From assembly GCA_030018795.1 (NCBI GenBank), contig JASEHA010000015.1, forward strand, positions 1-15,119: 15,119 bases of DNA. The letters are read 5' to 3'. Numbering within the stretch: position 1 is the stretch's first letter; every line of letters starts with the position of its first letter. The notes beneath the pieces are model-generated. The model had not been told where the DNA came from, ran no database searches, and saw only the letters and a list, made by a program, of their open reading frames with translations. Below, in pieces: positions 6,947 through 14,897 of this stretch. The position numbers were made by a program, and so were the translations under genes. Source of the stretch: a bacterium. Lineage in GTDB: Bacteria > UBA9089 > CG2-30-40-21.

Positions 6947-7197
6947 TCCAGTTGAAGTTTTTCGACCTGTGCGGTTGAAAATTACTACATGGGTAAAAAA
7001 GGACTGTTTTACAGATTTAATCCACAGATTGCACAGATTTTCACAGATGAAAGATAAATATAGAAAATCGAAATCTGTGAATCCGTGTCTTTTTCAAACA
7101 ATTTTCGTAAATTTCGTAGGTAATTCGATAAAACTGTAGCATATTTCAACCGCACAGGTCGAAAAAGCTTGTGACTTGTGGTGAAATCTCAACTGGA
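6947..7197. repeat. Long interrupted inverted repeat in the gene-free convergence zone
   Basis: This covers most of the stretch without genes between 6846 and 7188. A perfect 23-bp inverted repeat lies at 6958-6980 and 7144-7166; the left arm contains CGACCTGTGCGGTTGAAA. Its similarity continues inward, about 13 of 16 positions counting the last matched 8. Outward, a further 9 bp (TCCAGTTGA at 6947-6955) match 7189-7197 inverted, but with a 2-base gap on the left and a 22-base gap on the right. The 7189-7197 block is the last two codons and stop of the zinc-finger gene. Inside are ACAGATT motifs (7011, 7024, 7033, 7043), a small hairpin TTCACAGAT (7040-7048) with ATCTGTGAA (7073-7081), and TTCGTA motifs at 7104-7126. 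No gene is seen, and no target-site duplication flanks it. Confidence 0.75.
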
Positions 7198-8328
7198 ATG
7201 TCCACATTTTGAGCATTTAGTGGGATAACAAACACGACAATATTCCTTGTTACAAGAGGTACAGGTAGATATGCATGAGGGACAGAGTAAATGGAGGTGG
7301 TCGTCGCATACCCAATAGGGTGTTAACGAAGACAGACAACTCTGACAGAAAAGAGATTCTAATTTTTTCGATATAGGGTTCCAGTCCATGTGGATGTTAC
7401 GGCTACCCTTTCGCCGCATAATCACTATGTTGAATCGATACACAGGCATGATGAGTCTTAATGACTGAACCAGGTCAATCTCTACAGTCATGGCATATTT
7501 ACGTTGCAGGTCTGCAATCTTAGTTCGATACTCCCTTGCAATGCTGGCAAGTCGGCTGTGTTCTTTCTCTAATTCTTCCTCCTCCTTCCCCTTCTGTTTC
7601 TTTTCAGCCAGTCGTTTAGCTGCTTCGCGGCGAAGATCAGTATGATAATCATAAAGCCTGTCAATATCCCTTTTCATTCGACGTTCCATCCCGGATAAAA
7701 AAGGCGATAATCTTGTACGTATTCTCTCTGGGATTATCTTTTTAACAACCTCTTTTACCCTCTGGACATCCCACGGAGCAGGAGAAACATCATCTTCAGG
7801 CTCTTGAACATCTCCATTTTTCAAAGAGCTTATGTGTGCCAGAATGGGATCACAAAGATTATCGACAATTACCCCATTAGATTCGTTTAAGCACAGACTG
7901 AGGATGTCTTCTCGTTTTTCATCAGAGATAGCAGTAATCTGAAAGGTCAGGAGCAAATATCGTGTTTTTTCTTCCTGTATATCTTTTAGTCGATATGTAG
8001 CATTCTTCATATCTATCTCATGCTTGATAAGCTGTTCAGGGTTAGATGGCAACTTAGGCAAGGAATTTTCTTCAAGAGAGATGGATAGAATACGTCCGCG
8101 ATTCCCTAAAAGATTCCCTATTTTCTCTGTCCAATCAGATTCTATAGTTACCCGCATTGCCTGATCCGGGAGCTCTGGTCCAAAGCCTATTCGTGACCAT
8201 TCAGGGATGGAAAGGGCTTTTTGCAATGGTTCAGGAGCAATAACCTCAATACCTTGCGGCTCAATTTGTTCTACAACAGCCCCTTCAAGTGTCATAATAG
8301 ATGAAACAATATCTCTAAAGTTACTCAT
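7189..8328 (-). CDS. Coiled-coil protein with C-terminal CxxC zinc-binding domain, partner of SNF2 ATPase
   Basis: I do not recognise a named family. The 379-residue protein has three visible parts. Residues 1 to about 200 are a mixed soluble region with no motif. Next is a highly charged segment (RREAAKRLAEKKQKGKEEEELEKEHSRL is its core, near 230-260) that should form a coiled coil. The last 50 or so residues carry 11 cysteines and a histidine in five CxxC pairs plus one lone cysteine, spaced C2C-9-C-7-C2C-3-C2C-4-C2C-4-C2C. This resembles a RING-like or stacked treble-clef zinc domain. Its ATG overlaps the SNF2 stop codon in an ATGA (8325-8328), so translation is coupled and the two products are probably partners. 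By inference it may be the nucleic-acid- or protein-binding subunit. A bacterial ubiquitin-like ligase role is possible but unsupported. Confidence 0.85.
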   Translation of the reverse strand: MSNFRDIVSSIMTLEGAVVEQIEPQGIEVIAPEPLQKALSIPEWSRIGFGPELPDQAMRVTIESDWTEKIGNLLGNRGRILSISLEENSLPKLPSNPEQLIKHEIDMKNATYRLKDIQEEKTRYLLLTFQITAISDEKREDILSLCLNESNGVIVDNLCDPILAHISSLKNGDVQEPEDDVSPAPWDVQRVKEVVKKIIPERIRTRLSPFLSGMERRMKRDIDRLYDYHTDLRREAAKRLAEKKQKGKEEEELEKEHSRLASIAREYRTKIADLQRKYAMTVEIDLVQSLRLIMPVYRFNIVIMRRKGSRNIHMDWNPISKKLESLFCQSCLSSLTPYWVCDDHLHLLCPSCISTCTSCNKEYCRVCYPTKCSKCGHSS

Positions 8329-10589
8329 GCTACATCAAACTCCTCACCAAACAGATTATTGTCTAATGTCTTTGCTGCTTCATATTGTTCCTTTGCCTTA
8401 AGAATTTTGTCACCTAATTGGTCAAATACATTTTTCAGGTTATTTTCATTGGCCTCAACCCATGTAGAGAAAACCATATTAGAGAACTCTGCATTATCTT
8501 CAATCTCACCCATAATAGATTGAACCTCCCCGACAACCAGTTCAAACATATTAATCTTTTCGTCTAATATACGCAGGATTTCGTCCTCAACCGTACCTCG
8601 TACAGCCAGGTTAAAGATAAAGACCTCTCTTTCCTGACCAATCCGGTGTATTCGACCGATTCTCTGCTCTATTGCCTGAGGGTTCCAGGGAAGGTCAAAG
8701 TTGATGATAGTATTGCAAAACTGGATATTGCGGCCTTCACCACCTGTCTCAGTGCAAAGAAGCACCTGCGATTCTGTTCTGAATCGCTCGATAGCAGCAT
8801 CCTTTTCCAATCCAGTCATTTGCCCGTCAAACCTTGCAAAGGATACCCCTCTCTCCCTTAACATGGTATCCAGCAGATTAATTGTCTCACGGAAACGAAC
8901 AAAGACTATCTTCTTTTCAGACGGATTTCGGTCTAACAAATCGAATAAGGTTTGTATCTTGGTGCTTGGATGAAGTTTTGCATATCGCAAACAAAGCTCT
9001 TGCCCCTTATTTGAAGGGGTATGTTCAAGAAAACGTCGAAGGGATAGGGAGACAGCAGATGGGGTTGAGCCTGCTGCTTCAAGCAGATGATGCAGTGCCA
9101 GCCGATGCTTGTCGGCCTCTTTTGTGTATACCTCTTTGATAAGGCAGCCCAGCATCAGGTAACATTCCTTCTCTTCAGGGGATGGGTCAATACGCAATGT
9201 TATGGCATGTCTTGATGGCAGACGCACATCAACCAAGGATCTGGTATTTCGGATCATTACATCACGCATCAGGTTTTGAAGCCGTTCCCGATTTGCCGGA
9301 ATCCGTGGTTTTCCAGCGACCATGTAACCAGTACGAAATTCCTTTTCTGTCTTAAAGATACCAGGTTTTAAGAGGGTCAGGAGATTGTAGAGCTCTATCA
9401 GATTATTCTGCACAGGGGTGGCAGAAAGAAGCAATAAAAATCTTTTCTTAAGAGCATCCACCAGTTTCCAGTTCCTTGTATTACGATTCTTCAGATGATG
9501 TGCCTCATCGACAATCACAAGATCAACATCCTGTTTGATTACAAGGTCAAAATTGGTAGTGTGTTTAGCCGTATCAATTGAAGCAATAATTCGAGGTTGC
9601 GTCCAAAAAAATGATGGGTCCTTTCGCAGCAAAGGATCATGACTTGTGATCGTATTGATTCCGAATTTGGTCTCCAGCTCTTCTTCCCACTGCCTGACAA
9701 GGGAAGGTGGCGTCAGGATTATGAACCTTTTTACCATACCTCGCAAGATATATTCCTTGAGCACCATTCCTGCTTCTATTGTCTTACCAATACCTACCTC
9801 ATCAGCTAGCAGAACACGTCCACGGAATTGTTTGAGTACCTTGCGAGTTGTCTCAATCTGGTACCAGTAGTGATTAACATCATTAAGATGGGAGAGGCAG
9901 AGGAGATCATCAAATCCCTTGAGTAATGAGAGATGGACAAAATCAAGACGAAGACGGAAATTCTCAATAGTATCCCCAATAGTTTGCTCCAATATAGAAA
10001 ACCTTGTTTCATCAGAGATATTAAAGGTAATAGGTATCTGGACAGGGAATCGAGGAAGTGGCTCAATGTCATCTTCCGATACTTGATCTGTTAAAAGCTT
10101 CTTTATATCAGCAGCAGAGAACTGTGGCTTTTTAGGTATTGGCTTTAACTTATGAAGGGACTTTTTACTTTTAATAGATGGTTGCCATCTCTGAATCTTT
10201 ATGACCCAGCTCTTGAGCCATTCCGAATTAATAGTCGTTGGAAAGCACAAAAGATGGAAGCCGTGTTTTTTTAGTAATGACTGGGCAAGTGGCCAACTGC
10301 CTTGCTGTGCCAGGGCAATCATTTCGCACATATAAACTATTTCACTGGGGGAATAATTCTTTTTGAGCCTTTTCACATAATGAAGGCAAATTTCAGGACG
10401 TTCCTCTACTATTGCTGCAAACAGCGCACAGACCAACAAATTCCACTCGGTCGGATGCTCTTGTAATGCATTATGGGCTACTTCAAGAGGTTGAAGGTCT
10501 TTATCACGAAGCCGTTCAACAATGTTTTCCCCCCACCAGCCTACAGATCCTTTTTCATCAGCTATTGTTTTAGCTAAATTTTTATCCAT
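8325..10589 (-). CDS. SNF2/HepA-family ATPase (DEAD/DEAH helicase superfamily)
   Basis: This superfamily 2 ATPase has 754 residues from the ATG at 10589. Both RecA-like lobes are intact: LLADEVGIGKT with K269 (Walker A), VDEAHH with D361-E362, SAT at 389-391, KIVFVRFRE, LLCTETGGEG and QRIGRIHRIGQ ending at 652, a sequence typical of the SNF2/RapA branch. Such enzymes translocate on double-stranded DNA and remodel bound protein. Residues 1-250 are helical, possibly TPR-like (EWNLLVCALFAAIVEERP), and match nothing I know. The tail after 680 is also helical. RapA itself is about 200 residues longer and has other terminal domains. The longer frame back to a TTG at 10712 crosses hairpins; AAGGAAG just before 10589 fixes the start. 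It is coupled by ATGA to the zinc-domain gene. Chromatin-like, transcription-recycling and defence roles all remain open. Confidence 0.92.
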   Translation of the reverse strand: MDKNLAKTIADEKGSVGWWGENIVERLRDKDLQPLEVAHNALQEHPTEWNLLVCALFAAIVEERPEICLHYVKRLKKNYSPSEIVYMCEMIALAQQGSWPLAQSLLKKHGFHLLCFPTTINSEWLKSWVIKIQRWQPSIKSKKSLHKLKPIPKKPQFSAADIKKLLTDQVSEDDIEPLPRFPVQIPITFNISDETRFSILEQTIGDTIENFRLRLDFVHLSLLKGFDDLLCLSHLNDVNHYWYQIETTRKVLKQFRGRVLLADEVGIGKTIEAGMVLKEYILRGMVKRFIILTPPSLVRQWEEELETKFGINTITSHDPLLRKDPSFFWTQPRIIASIDTAKHTTNFDLVIKQDVDLVIVDEAHHLKNRNTRNWKLVDALKKRFLLLLSATPVQNNLIELYNLLTLLKPGIFKTEKEFRTGYMVAGKPRIPANRERLQNLMRDVMIRNTRSLVDVRLPSRHAITLRIDPSPEEKECYLMLGCLIKEVYTKEADKHRLALHHLLEAAGSTPSAVSLSLRRFLEHTPSNKGQELCLRYAKLHPSTKIQTLFDLLDRNPSEKKIVFVRFRETINLLDTMLRERGVSFARFDGQMTGLEKDAAIERFRTESQVLLCTETGGEGRNIQFCNTIINFDLPWNPQAIEQRIGRIHRIGQEREVFIFNLAVRGTVEDEILRILDEKINMFELVVGEVQSIMGEIEDNAEFSNMVFSTWVEANENNLKNVFDQLGDKILKAKEQYEAAKTLDNNLFGEEFDVA

Positions 10590-10591
10590 AT

Positions 10592-10598
10592 CTTCCTT
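10592..10598 (-). promoter_or_regulatory. Ribosome binding site fixing the SNF2 gene start
   Basis: AAGGAAG on the minus strand lies just upstream of the ATG at 10589 (ATAT context). It supports this start over the TTG 41 codons earlier, which lies inside a hairpin arm. Confidence 0.7.
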
Positions 10599-10630
10599 TT
10601 GCCAGAAAACATCGTGTATATAATATAGCT

Positions 10631-10652
10631 GCAAGAGTGGATCCCCTCTTGC
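10631..10652 (-). promoter_or_regulatory. Small hairpin in the SNF2 operon leader
   Basis: GCAAGAG (10631-10637) and CTCTTGC (10646-10652) form a 7-bp stem with an 8-base loop, 42-63 bases upstream of the ATG. It may be part of a structured 5' untranslated leader; there is no direct evidence of regulation. Confidence 0.45.
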
Positions 10653-10692
10653 AAAGGAAGCTCTTCTGATATGTGACAGGGAGGCTACCCCA

Positions 10693-10761
10693 TTGTCCCT
10701 GCCTTTTTCCAATGTAAAGACGCAACATTTTGCGTCTCTACATTGGGAAGGGCAGGGACAA
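10693..10761. repeat. Nested long hairpin upstream of the SNF2 gene
   Basis: The inner stem pairs 10709-10725 with 10730-10746 (16 of 17 bp; left arm CCAATGTAAAGACGCAA) around a 4-base loop. After a short internal bulge the outer arms TTGTCCCTGCC (10693-10703) and GGCAGGGACAA (10751-10761) pair perfectly. The resulting 69-base cruciform includes the AGACGCAA...TTGCGTCT core seen in dispersed intergenic repeats of several phyla. The right outer arm can also pair with 10782-10788 instead. Confidence 0.8.
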
Positions 10762-10797
10762 GCCTGCCAGAGAGGCTCTCTCCTGCCCCTACATTAA
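10750..10797. repeat. Second, mutually exclusive stem and GTAGGGGC-type repeat
   Basis: GGGCAGG (10750-10756) can pair with CCTGCCC (10782-10788). Between them lies the palindrome AGAGAG-G-CTCTCT (10769-10781). The element ends in CCCCTACATT; CTACATT also occurs at 10738-10744 and 10839-10845. No gene is visible from 10713 to 10852, which holds only these repeats and an AT-rich tail. Confidence 0.55.
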
Positions 10798-10852
10798 CCT
10801 ATCCGAAACCTATCTGACAATTGATGGTTGACGCGACACTACATTGTTGCAA

Positions 10853-13120
10853 TTACTTTTCCACAACAAACTTACCAACTGCTTCACTTAGCTTTTGAGA
10901 TAGGGTAGACATCTCAGAAGAAGCTATGATAGATTGTCTGCTGCCTGCTGCAGATTGTTTAGAGACATCGGCTATCTCCCTCATGGTAGACACAACCTGT
11001 TCTGACGCAGTTTGCTGCTGCTGAGTAGCTATTGATATCTGCTTGGATGATTTAGTCGTATGATCAACCATATCAAGTATTTCACTCAAGGAATCACCCG
11101 CAGTTTTTGCCAGATTTCCACCCTTTTCCACCCTTTTTACCTCTTCTTCAATAGCCATAACAGAGGCATTAGTAAGTGATTGTATCTCAGTAATAATATC
11201 CCGAATAGTCTTGGTTGAATCAACCACATTCTCTGCTAATTTCTTTACCTCAACTGCAACCACAGCAAACCCTTTTCCTGCTTCACCTGCCCTGGCAGCT
11301 TCAATTGCAGCATTAAAGGCAATAAGCTTTGTTTCAGCAGCGATATTATTAATCATCTCTAAAACATTTCCAATCTTCTGTGATTTTTCGCCTAAGGAAA
11401 GGATTCTCTTGGCTGAGGCTTGAGTCTTATCTCGAATATCCTCCATACTAACAATCACATTCCCCACACAATCCTGTCCCATCTGAGCACTATGCAATGT
11501 CTCTTCAGCCATCTTTACTACTGAATCAGCATTTTCAGCTATTTGTTTAGAGGTATTAGCCAGTTGTTCAACCGTAACCGTAACCTCTGCCACAGATGTT
11601 GCCTGCTCGGTTGAGCCTGTTGCCTGCTGCTGGGAGGTAGCCAGTATCTCGCTTGATGAAGAGGTTATCTGCATCGTTGCTTCCTTTATCTGCTTGATCA
11701 ATGTCCTCAAATCATTGATCATCTTATTGCACGCCTTACTCAACTGACCTATTTCATCATCAGACTCAACATCTGATACCTTTGTCAAATCACCATTAGA
11801 TGTAGCATTTACCACATTAAGAAGTTTCTTAACGCTTGTCTGTAGATGCTCTTGCTCTTTAGCCCTTTTATCAGATGTGGTATGAATATTTTCCATCAGA
11901 TCCCGGACATTATTCATCATTCTGTTAAATATATTAGCCAGAACACCAACCTCATCACCCGTAACCACGGTTACGACATGAGTCATGTCCCCATCAGCTA
12001 TCTTTCTTGAACCATCTATAAGACGATTAATGGGAATAGATATGTCTCTGGTAATAAAGTAGGTGTAGAAGAAACCAGCAATGATGATAATCAGCGTAAA
12101 GCATAACAGCCATCCCCACATTTTATTAATTGGTGCAGAAAAATCAGCAGCATGATATTGCGTTACCAGTATCCATCCTAATTCCTTTAATGGTGTATAG
12201 ACTATGGTTATTCCTTTACTCACATCAGAATACACCCCTTCCTCCTTAACCTGAACCATCCGTCCAATAATCTCGCTGCTAATTGGCTGCATGCTTGAAG
12301 ATGCAATAACTACCCCTTTAGAATCAAGAAGGAATGAATATCCTTCTTCTCCAAACTTCATATCACTTACTACATTTTTTAATTCATCAGGGATGGCCAG
12401 TCCTGTTTTCTGCAAAAGTTCAATTTTTTTTGTACCATCCATAATCATTTGTTTTGCCTGAGACTCTAACCTATTTTCAAGAAAACCAGAGGTAAGGTTA
12501 ATAAACATCACCGAACCTAAGAATAAAGACATTAACATCAATGATTGGACAGCAATCTGGGTTTTAACCGCAACATTTATGCCTTCGACCCCTTTCTTAT
12601 TTTCAGCTGCTGCACCAGCCATAGTAGTAAATCTCAAGACAGGTTCTAATAGCCGAATAATAAGATAAAATTGCAATACAGAGGCATTGACTGAATTGAC
12701 AAATGTACTTAAGAGGATAGCCACTGACTCCCATCCAGAAAGGTGTCCATAGGTCATCCTCATCCATACTCCGGCACTGGCACCAATACTAAGTGTAGCC
12801 ACAAATTGAAGTACCACTATCCTCACAGGCATATGCAATGCCACAAATCTCGCCTTTTTAGCTACCTCTATCCCTGCCTTATGAATATCATCTTCTATTT
12901 CATCCAGAAACTCCATGATAGGATCAAGCCATTTGCGAATCAAAAGAAGGGAAAGTCCAATAATAATAGGGGTCTCTATTGCGGTAATCACAAATAATAC
13001 CTTGAGTCGATCAGGGGTAAACTTGATCGAAACAAGGGTATAAACCGTATTGATTACCGTACCAAACAACATGATCAAAGAAACTGTAAGCATTATTTTA
13101 CTGCGAATCGCTGACTTCAT
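10853..13120 (-). CDS. Methyl-accepting chemotaxis protein with multi-helix N-terminus
   Basis: This 755-residue chemoreceptor starts at 13120, where a perfect AAGGAGG precedes the ATG by 10 bases. The longer frame to 13210 runs through repeats and is rejected. Five hydrophobic helices (about 9-30, 41-61, 99-119, 131-156, 188-210) come before an extracytoplasmic Cache-like domain (about 215-333, with GEEGYSFLLDSKGVVIAS and YTPLKELGWILV). A sixth helix (336-357), a HAMP domain (358-410) and a second HAMP-like region (440-500) follow. The signalling hairpin has its tip near 590-625 (FNAAIEAARAGEAGKGFAVV). Where most receptors read QTNLLALNAA at the tip, this has ETKLIAFNAA. No CheR-binding pentapeptide ends the protein. 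It would signal to CheA/CheW, which are not in the window. The ligand is unknown. Confidence 0.93.
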   Translation of the reverse strand: MKSAIRSKIMLTVSLIMLFGTVINTVYTLVSIKFTPDRLKVLFVITAIETPIIIGLSLLLIRKWLDPIMEFLDEIEDDIHKAGIEVAKKARFVALHMPVRIVVLQFVATLSIGASAGVWMRMTYGHLSGWESVAILLSTFVNSVNASVLQFYLIIRLLEPVLRFTTMAGAAAENKKGVEGINVAVKTQIAVQSLMLMSLFLGSVMFINLTSGFLENRLESQAKQMIMDGTKKIELLQKTGLAIPDELKNVVSDMKFGEEGYSFLLDSKGVVIASSSMQPISSEIIGRMVQVKEEGVYSDVSKGITIVYTPLKELGWILVTQYHAADFSAPINKMWGWLLCFTLIIIIAGFFYTYFITRDISIPINRLIDGSRKIADGDMTHVVTVVTGDEVGVLANIFNRMMNNVRDLMENIHTTSDKRAKEQEHLQTSVKKLLNVVNATSNGDLTKVSDVESDDEIGQLSKACNKMINDLRTLIKQIKEATMQITSSSSEILATSQQQATGSTEQATSVAEVTVTVEQLANTSKQIAENADSVVKMAEETLHSAQMGQDCVGNVIVSMEDIRDKTQASAKRILSLGEKSQKIGNVLEMINNIAAETKLIAFNAAIEAARAGEAGKGFAVVAVEVKKLAENVVDSTKTIRDIITEIQSLTNASVMAIEEEVKRVEKGGNLAKTAGDSLSEILDMVDHTTKSSKQISIATQQQQTASEQVVSTMREIADVSKQSAAGSRQSIIASSEMSTLSQKLSEAVGKFVVEK

Positions 13121-13130
13121 AAAAACAAAC

Positions 13131-13137
13131 CTCCTTA
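13131..13137 (-). promoter_or_regulatory. Strong Shine-Dalgarno of the chemoreceptor gene
   Basis: AAGGAGG on the minus strand, 10 bases before the ATG at 13120, decides this start over the ATG at 13210. Confidence 0.85.
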
Positions 13138-13155
13138 AAATAATTGTAATAATCA

Positions 13156-13171
13156 GCTGACAGCTGTCAGC
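13156..13171. promoter_or_regulatory. 16-bp perfect palindrome upstream of the chemoreceptor
   Basis: GCTGACAGCTGTCAGC is a perfect palindrome, 36-51 bases upstream of the chemoreceptor ATG. It could be an operator for a dimeric regulator or another dispersed repeat. No matching second copy is in the window, which slightly favours a specific site. Confidence 0.4.
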
Positions 13172-13207
13172 GTAACACAAACATCCTTGCTTGTGGTCTG
13201 TACTACT

Positions 13208-13278
13208 CAAGCTGGAAGCTTGAGCTACCTTGGCAACACAAGCTTCCAGCTTGTAGTTTTATGCCACCCAAGCTGGAA
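13208..13278. repeat. CAAGCTGGAAGCTTG inverted repeats between outer-membrane and chemoreceptor genes
   Basis: CAAGCTGGAAGCTTG (13208-13222) and its reverse complement (13239-13253) form a perfect 15-bp stem with a 16-base loop. A truncated third copy, CAAGCTGGAA, is at 13269-13278, close to the end of the upstream gene. Each 15-mer is itself nearly palindromic. The array fills most of the intergenic space and may end transcription of the outer-membrane gene. Confidence 0.75.
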
Positions 13279-13283
13279 AAACA

Positions 13284-14867
13284 TTAGAACAATATGCCGC
13301 AAACAGCAGAAACCAATGCCCTTACCGGGACATCTTTATCATACAGGGTAGTCCTGTCCGAGCTTATGGCACCAGCCAGATCAAGGTGCATATAACACAT
13401 ATTAACCCCCATGCCAAGCGTATAAGCCATCTTTGAAGAGCTTTCAGCCAGGTTTTTACACATACCCAGCCTCAACGGAATATTAAATCCCTTACGATTG
13501 ACGATATTTATTTCCGTACCAATGGCAAACTGGCGAGAGTCAAACTCGTTCACCGCTGTTTTATTTTTAGTAACATCAATATCCATCAATAGATTCCAGA
13601 ATCCAGCAGGCTTGAGTGCAAAACCAAGACGAGCCTGTCTGTCCAATTTATACGTTCCTCCTGCAGCATTAGGGCGGTCAAAGCTTGGGCTGGTTATATT
13701 CCTGATAACAAGTCCTATCTTTGGACTCATCTTGAGTTTAGGATACCTTTTATTCACATCCCACAAGAATCCCATGTCAATAGACGGAGACCAGCTTGAT
13801 TTAGTGATGGAGTTCGTATCTTTGAAGGCGTCTTGAGTTTGAGATTCCTCTATGAATTTAAATTCATCGCGGCCAATACAGCCATTTATCATCTTCAGAT
13901 TACCGCCTATTGACAGCCCCTCTAAAAACTTCACGAACCTGCCATAGCCAAAGGCTATTTCAACAAAAGAAGCTGCATCTACCATAAGGTTAGATTGATT
14001 GTTGTTATAGGAATTGGTTGAGGTTGCAGCAGCAGCTATTATGGGTTTTGCATCCGCTGCATACTGGTTAAGAGTATTTGCCGCAGTAGTAACATTTGTC
14101 ACAGACATACCCTGTTGTTTCGCTGTGTTCACCAATGCATTGGCAAGCTCTGTGGCGTTATTTATTGCAGCACCATTAGCCGTGGGATTACCCATTAAAG
14201 CTATCAAATTATCATAGCCAATTGTATTGATTGCCTGCTTGATTGTGTCCCTTGCATCTGTATATGAACCGTCTGACAATGTACCTGCGGTAACAGTACC
14301 AAATTGAACGCCCTGTTCCCCTCCAGTAGAGGCTCCCAGCCCAATATTAGTAACATCCACAAACGGATTCATTCCTATAGTAGTGAAATTATTTACAGAC
14401 ACAGCCACCTTTGAAAACTTAAGGTTAACACCACCAGCTACTTCAACCATTGCTCCTTTGCCCTGACCGTTCATATCGTCAAGAAGCGTTAAGGTTTTCA
14501 CGAATGCTGCCATCTGATCAGCATCAGCTGCCTTGCCATCCTTTTGGGCATCAGTTATGCCTTTGAGTTTGGAAGCCATATCGCCTATGGCACTTGCATT
14601 TTTCATTATCTCACCAGTCATCTCTATGCCAGCGGTTATAGGAATTTCTATGCCAGAAACAGTCTCTATAGATGTCATAGCAAGCCCGGCCGGGTTCCAG
14701 TATTGTGCCATTGGACCCTGTGCCATGGCCACAAAGGCACCACCCATGCCCATGGGCCGGGTGCCCAGTATCTTCCATTGCTCAGCACCTGCAGGGCAGG
14801 AAAGCAAGGATGCAATCGCTAAGGTTATCACCACGCTCTTTTGTTGAGCAAACGTCTTTTTGATCAT
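13284..14867 (-). CDS. TraF/PorV-like outer-membrane beta-barrel protein
   Basis: This 527-residue exported protein has a signal peptide at residues 1-28 (charged MIKK, hydrophobic core, PAGA before the cut). C24 in LLSC gives a weak lipobox alternative. The first mature segment has RPMGMGGAFVA and WNPAGL, the hallmark of the family that includes plasmid TraF-like (TraF_2) and PorV/FadL-related barrels. The C-terminal 200 residues alternate polar and hydrophobic residues like beta strands and end in GILF, a terminal hydrophobic typical of barrel proteins. Residues about 180-290 are rich in Ala, Asn and Thr and look like a variable insert. AAAGGGGG precedes the ATG at 14867. No conjugation genes are nearby, so a transport or secretion-accessory role is likelier than conjugation. 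The coiled-coil gene lies 30 bases upstream on the same strand. Confidence 0.8.
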   Translation of the reverse strand: MIKKTFAQQKSVVITLAIASLLSCPAGAEQWKILGTRPMGMGGAFVAMAQGPMAQYWNPAGLAMTSIETVSGIEIPITAGIEMTGEIMKNASAIGDMASKLKGITDAQKDGKAADADQMAAFVKTLTLLDDMNGQGKGAMVEVAGGVNLKFSKVAVSVNNFTTIGMNPFVDVTNIGLGASTGGEQGVQFGTVTAGTLSDGSYTDARDTIKQAINTIGYDNLIALMGNPTANGAAINNATELANALVNTAKQQGMSVTNVTTAANTLNQYAADAKPIIAAAATSTNSYNNNQSNLMVDAASFVEIAFGYGRFVKFLEGLSIGGNLKMINGCIGRDEFKFIEESQTQDAFKDTNSITKSSWSPSIDMGFLWDVNKRYPKLKMSPKIGLVIRNITSPSFDRPNAAGGTYKLDRQARLGFALKPAGFWNLLMDIDVTKNKTAVNEFDSRQFAIGTEINIVNRKGFNIPLRLGMCKNLAESSSKMAYTLGMGVNMCYMHLDLAGAISSDRTTLYDKDVPVRALVSAVCGILF

Positions 14868-14897
14868 TTCAACCCCCTTTACTCAATATTCAAGTTT

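Noticed and set aside
6900..7139. 79-codon open frame in the convergence zone
   Set aside because: It is made of the inverted-repeat arm and degenerate motifs, has no ribosome binding site and resembles no protein.
6947..7197. Insertion sequence or MITE
   Set aside because: Inverted arms are present but there is no transposase and no target-site duplication, and the arms are interrupted by unequal gaps. It is kept as a repeat only.
10590..10712. 41-codon extension of the SNF2 protein from a TTG
   Set aside because: The TTG lies in the arm of a long hairpin and the extension spans another hairpin. AAGGAAG and an ATG at 10589 fit better.
13121..13210. 30-codon extension of the chemoreceptor
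   Set aside because: It covers the 16-bp palindrome and the perfect Shine-Dalgarno that serves the ATG at 13120.
13284..14867. Evidence of a conjugative plasmid from the TraF-like protein
   Set aside because: The match is to a broad barrel family, and no other transfer, relaxase or pilus gene is in the window.
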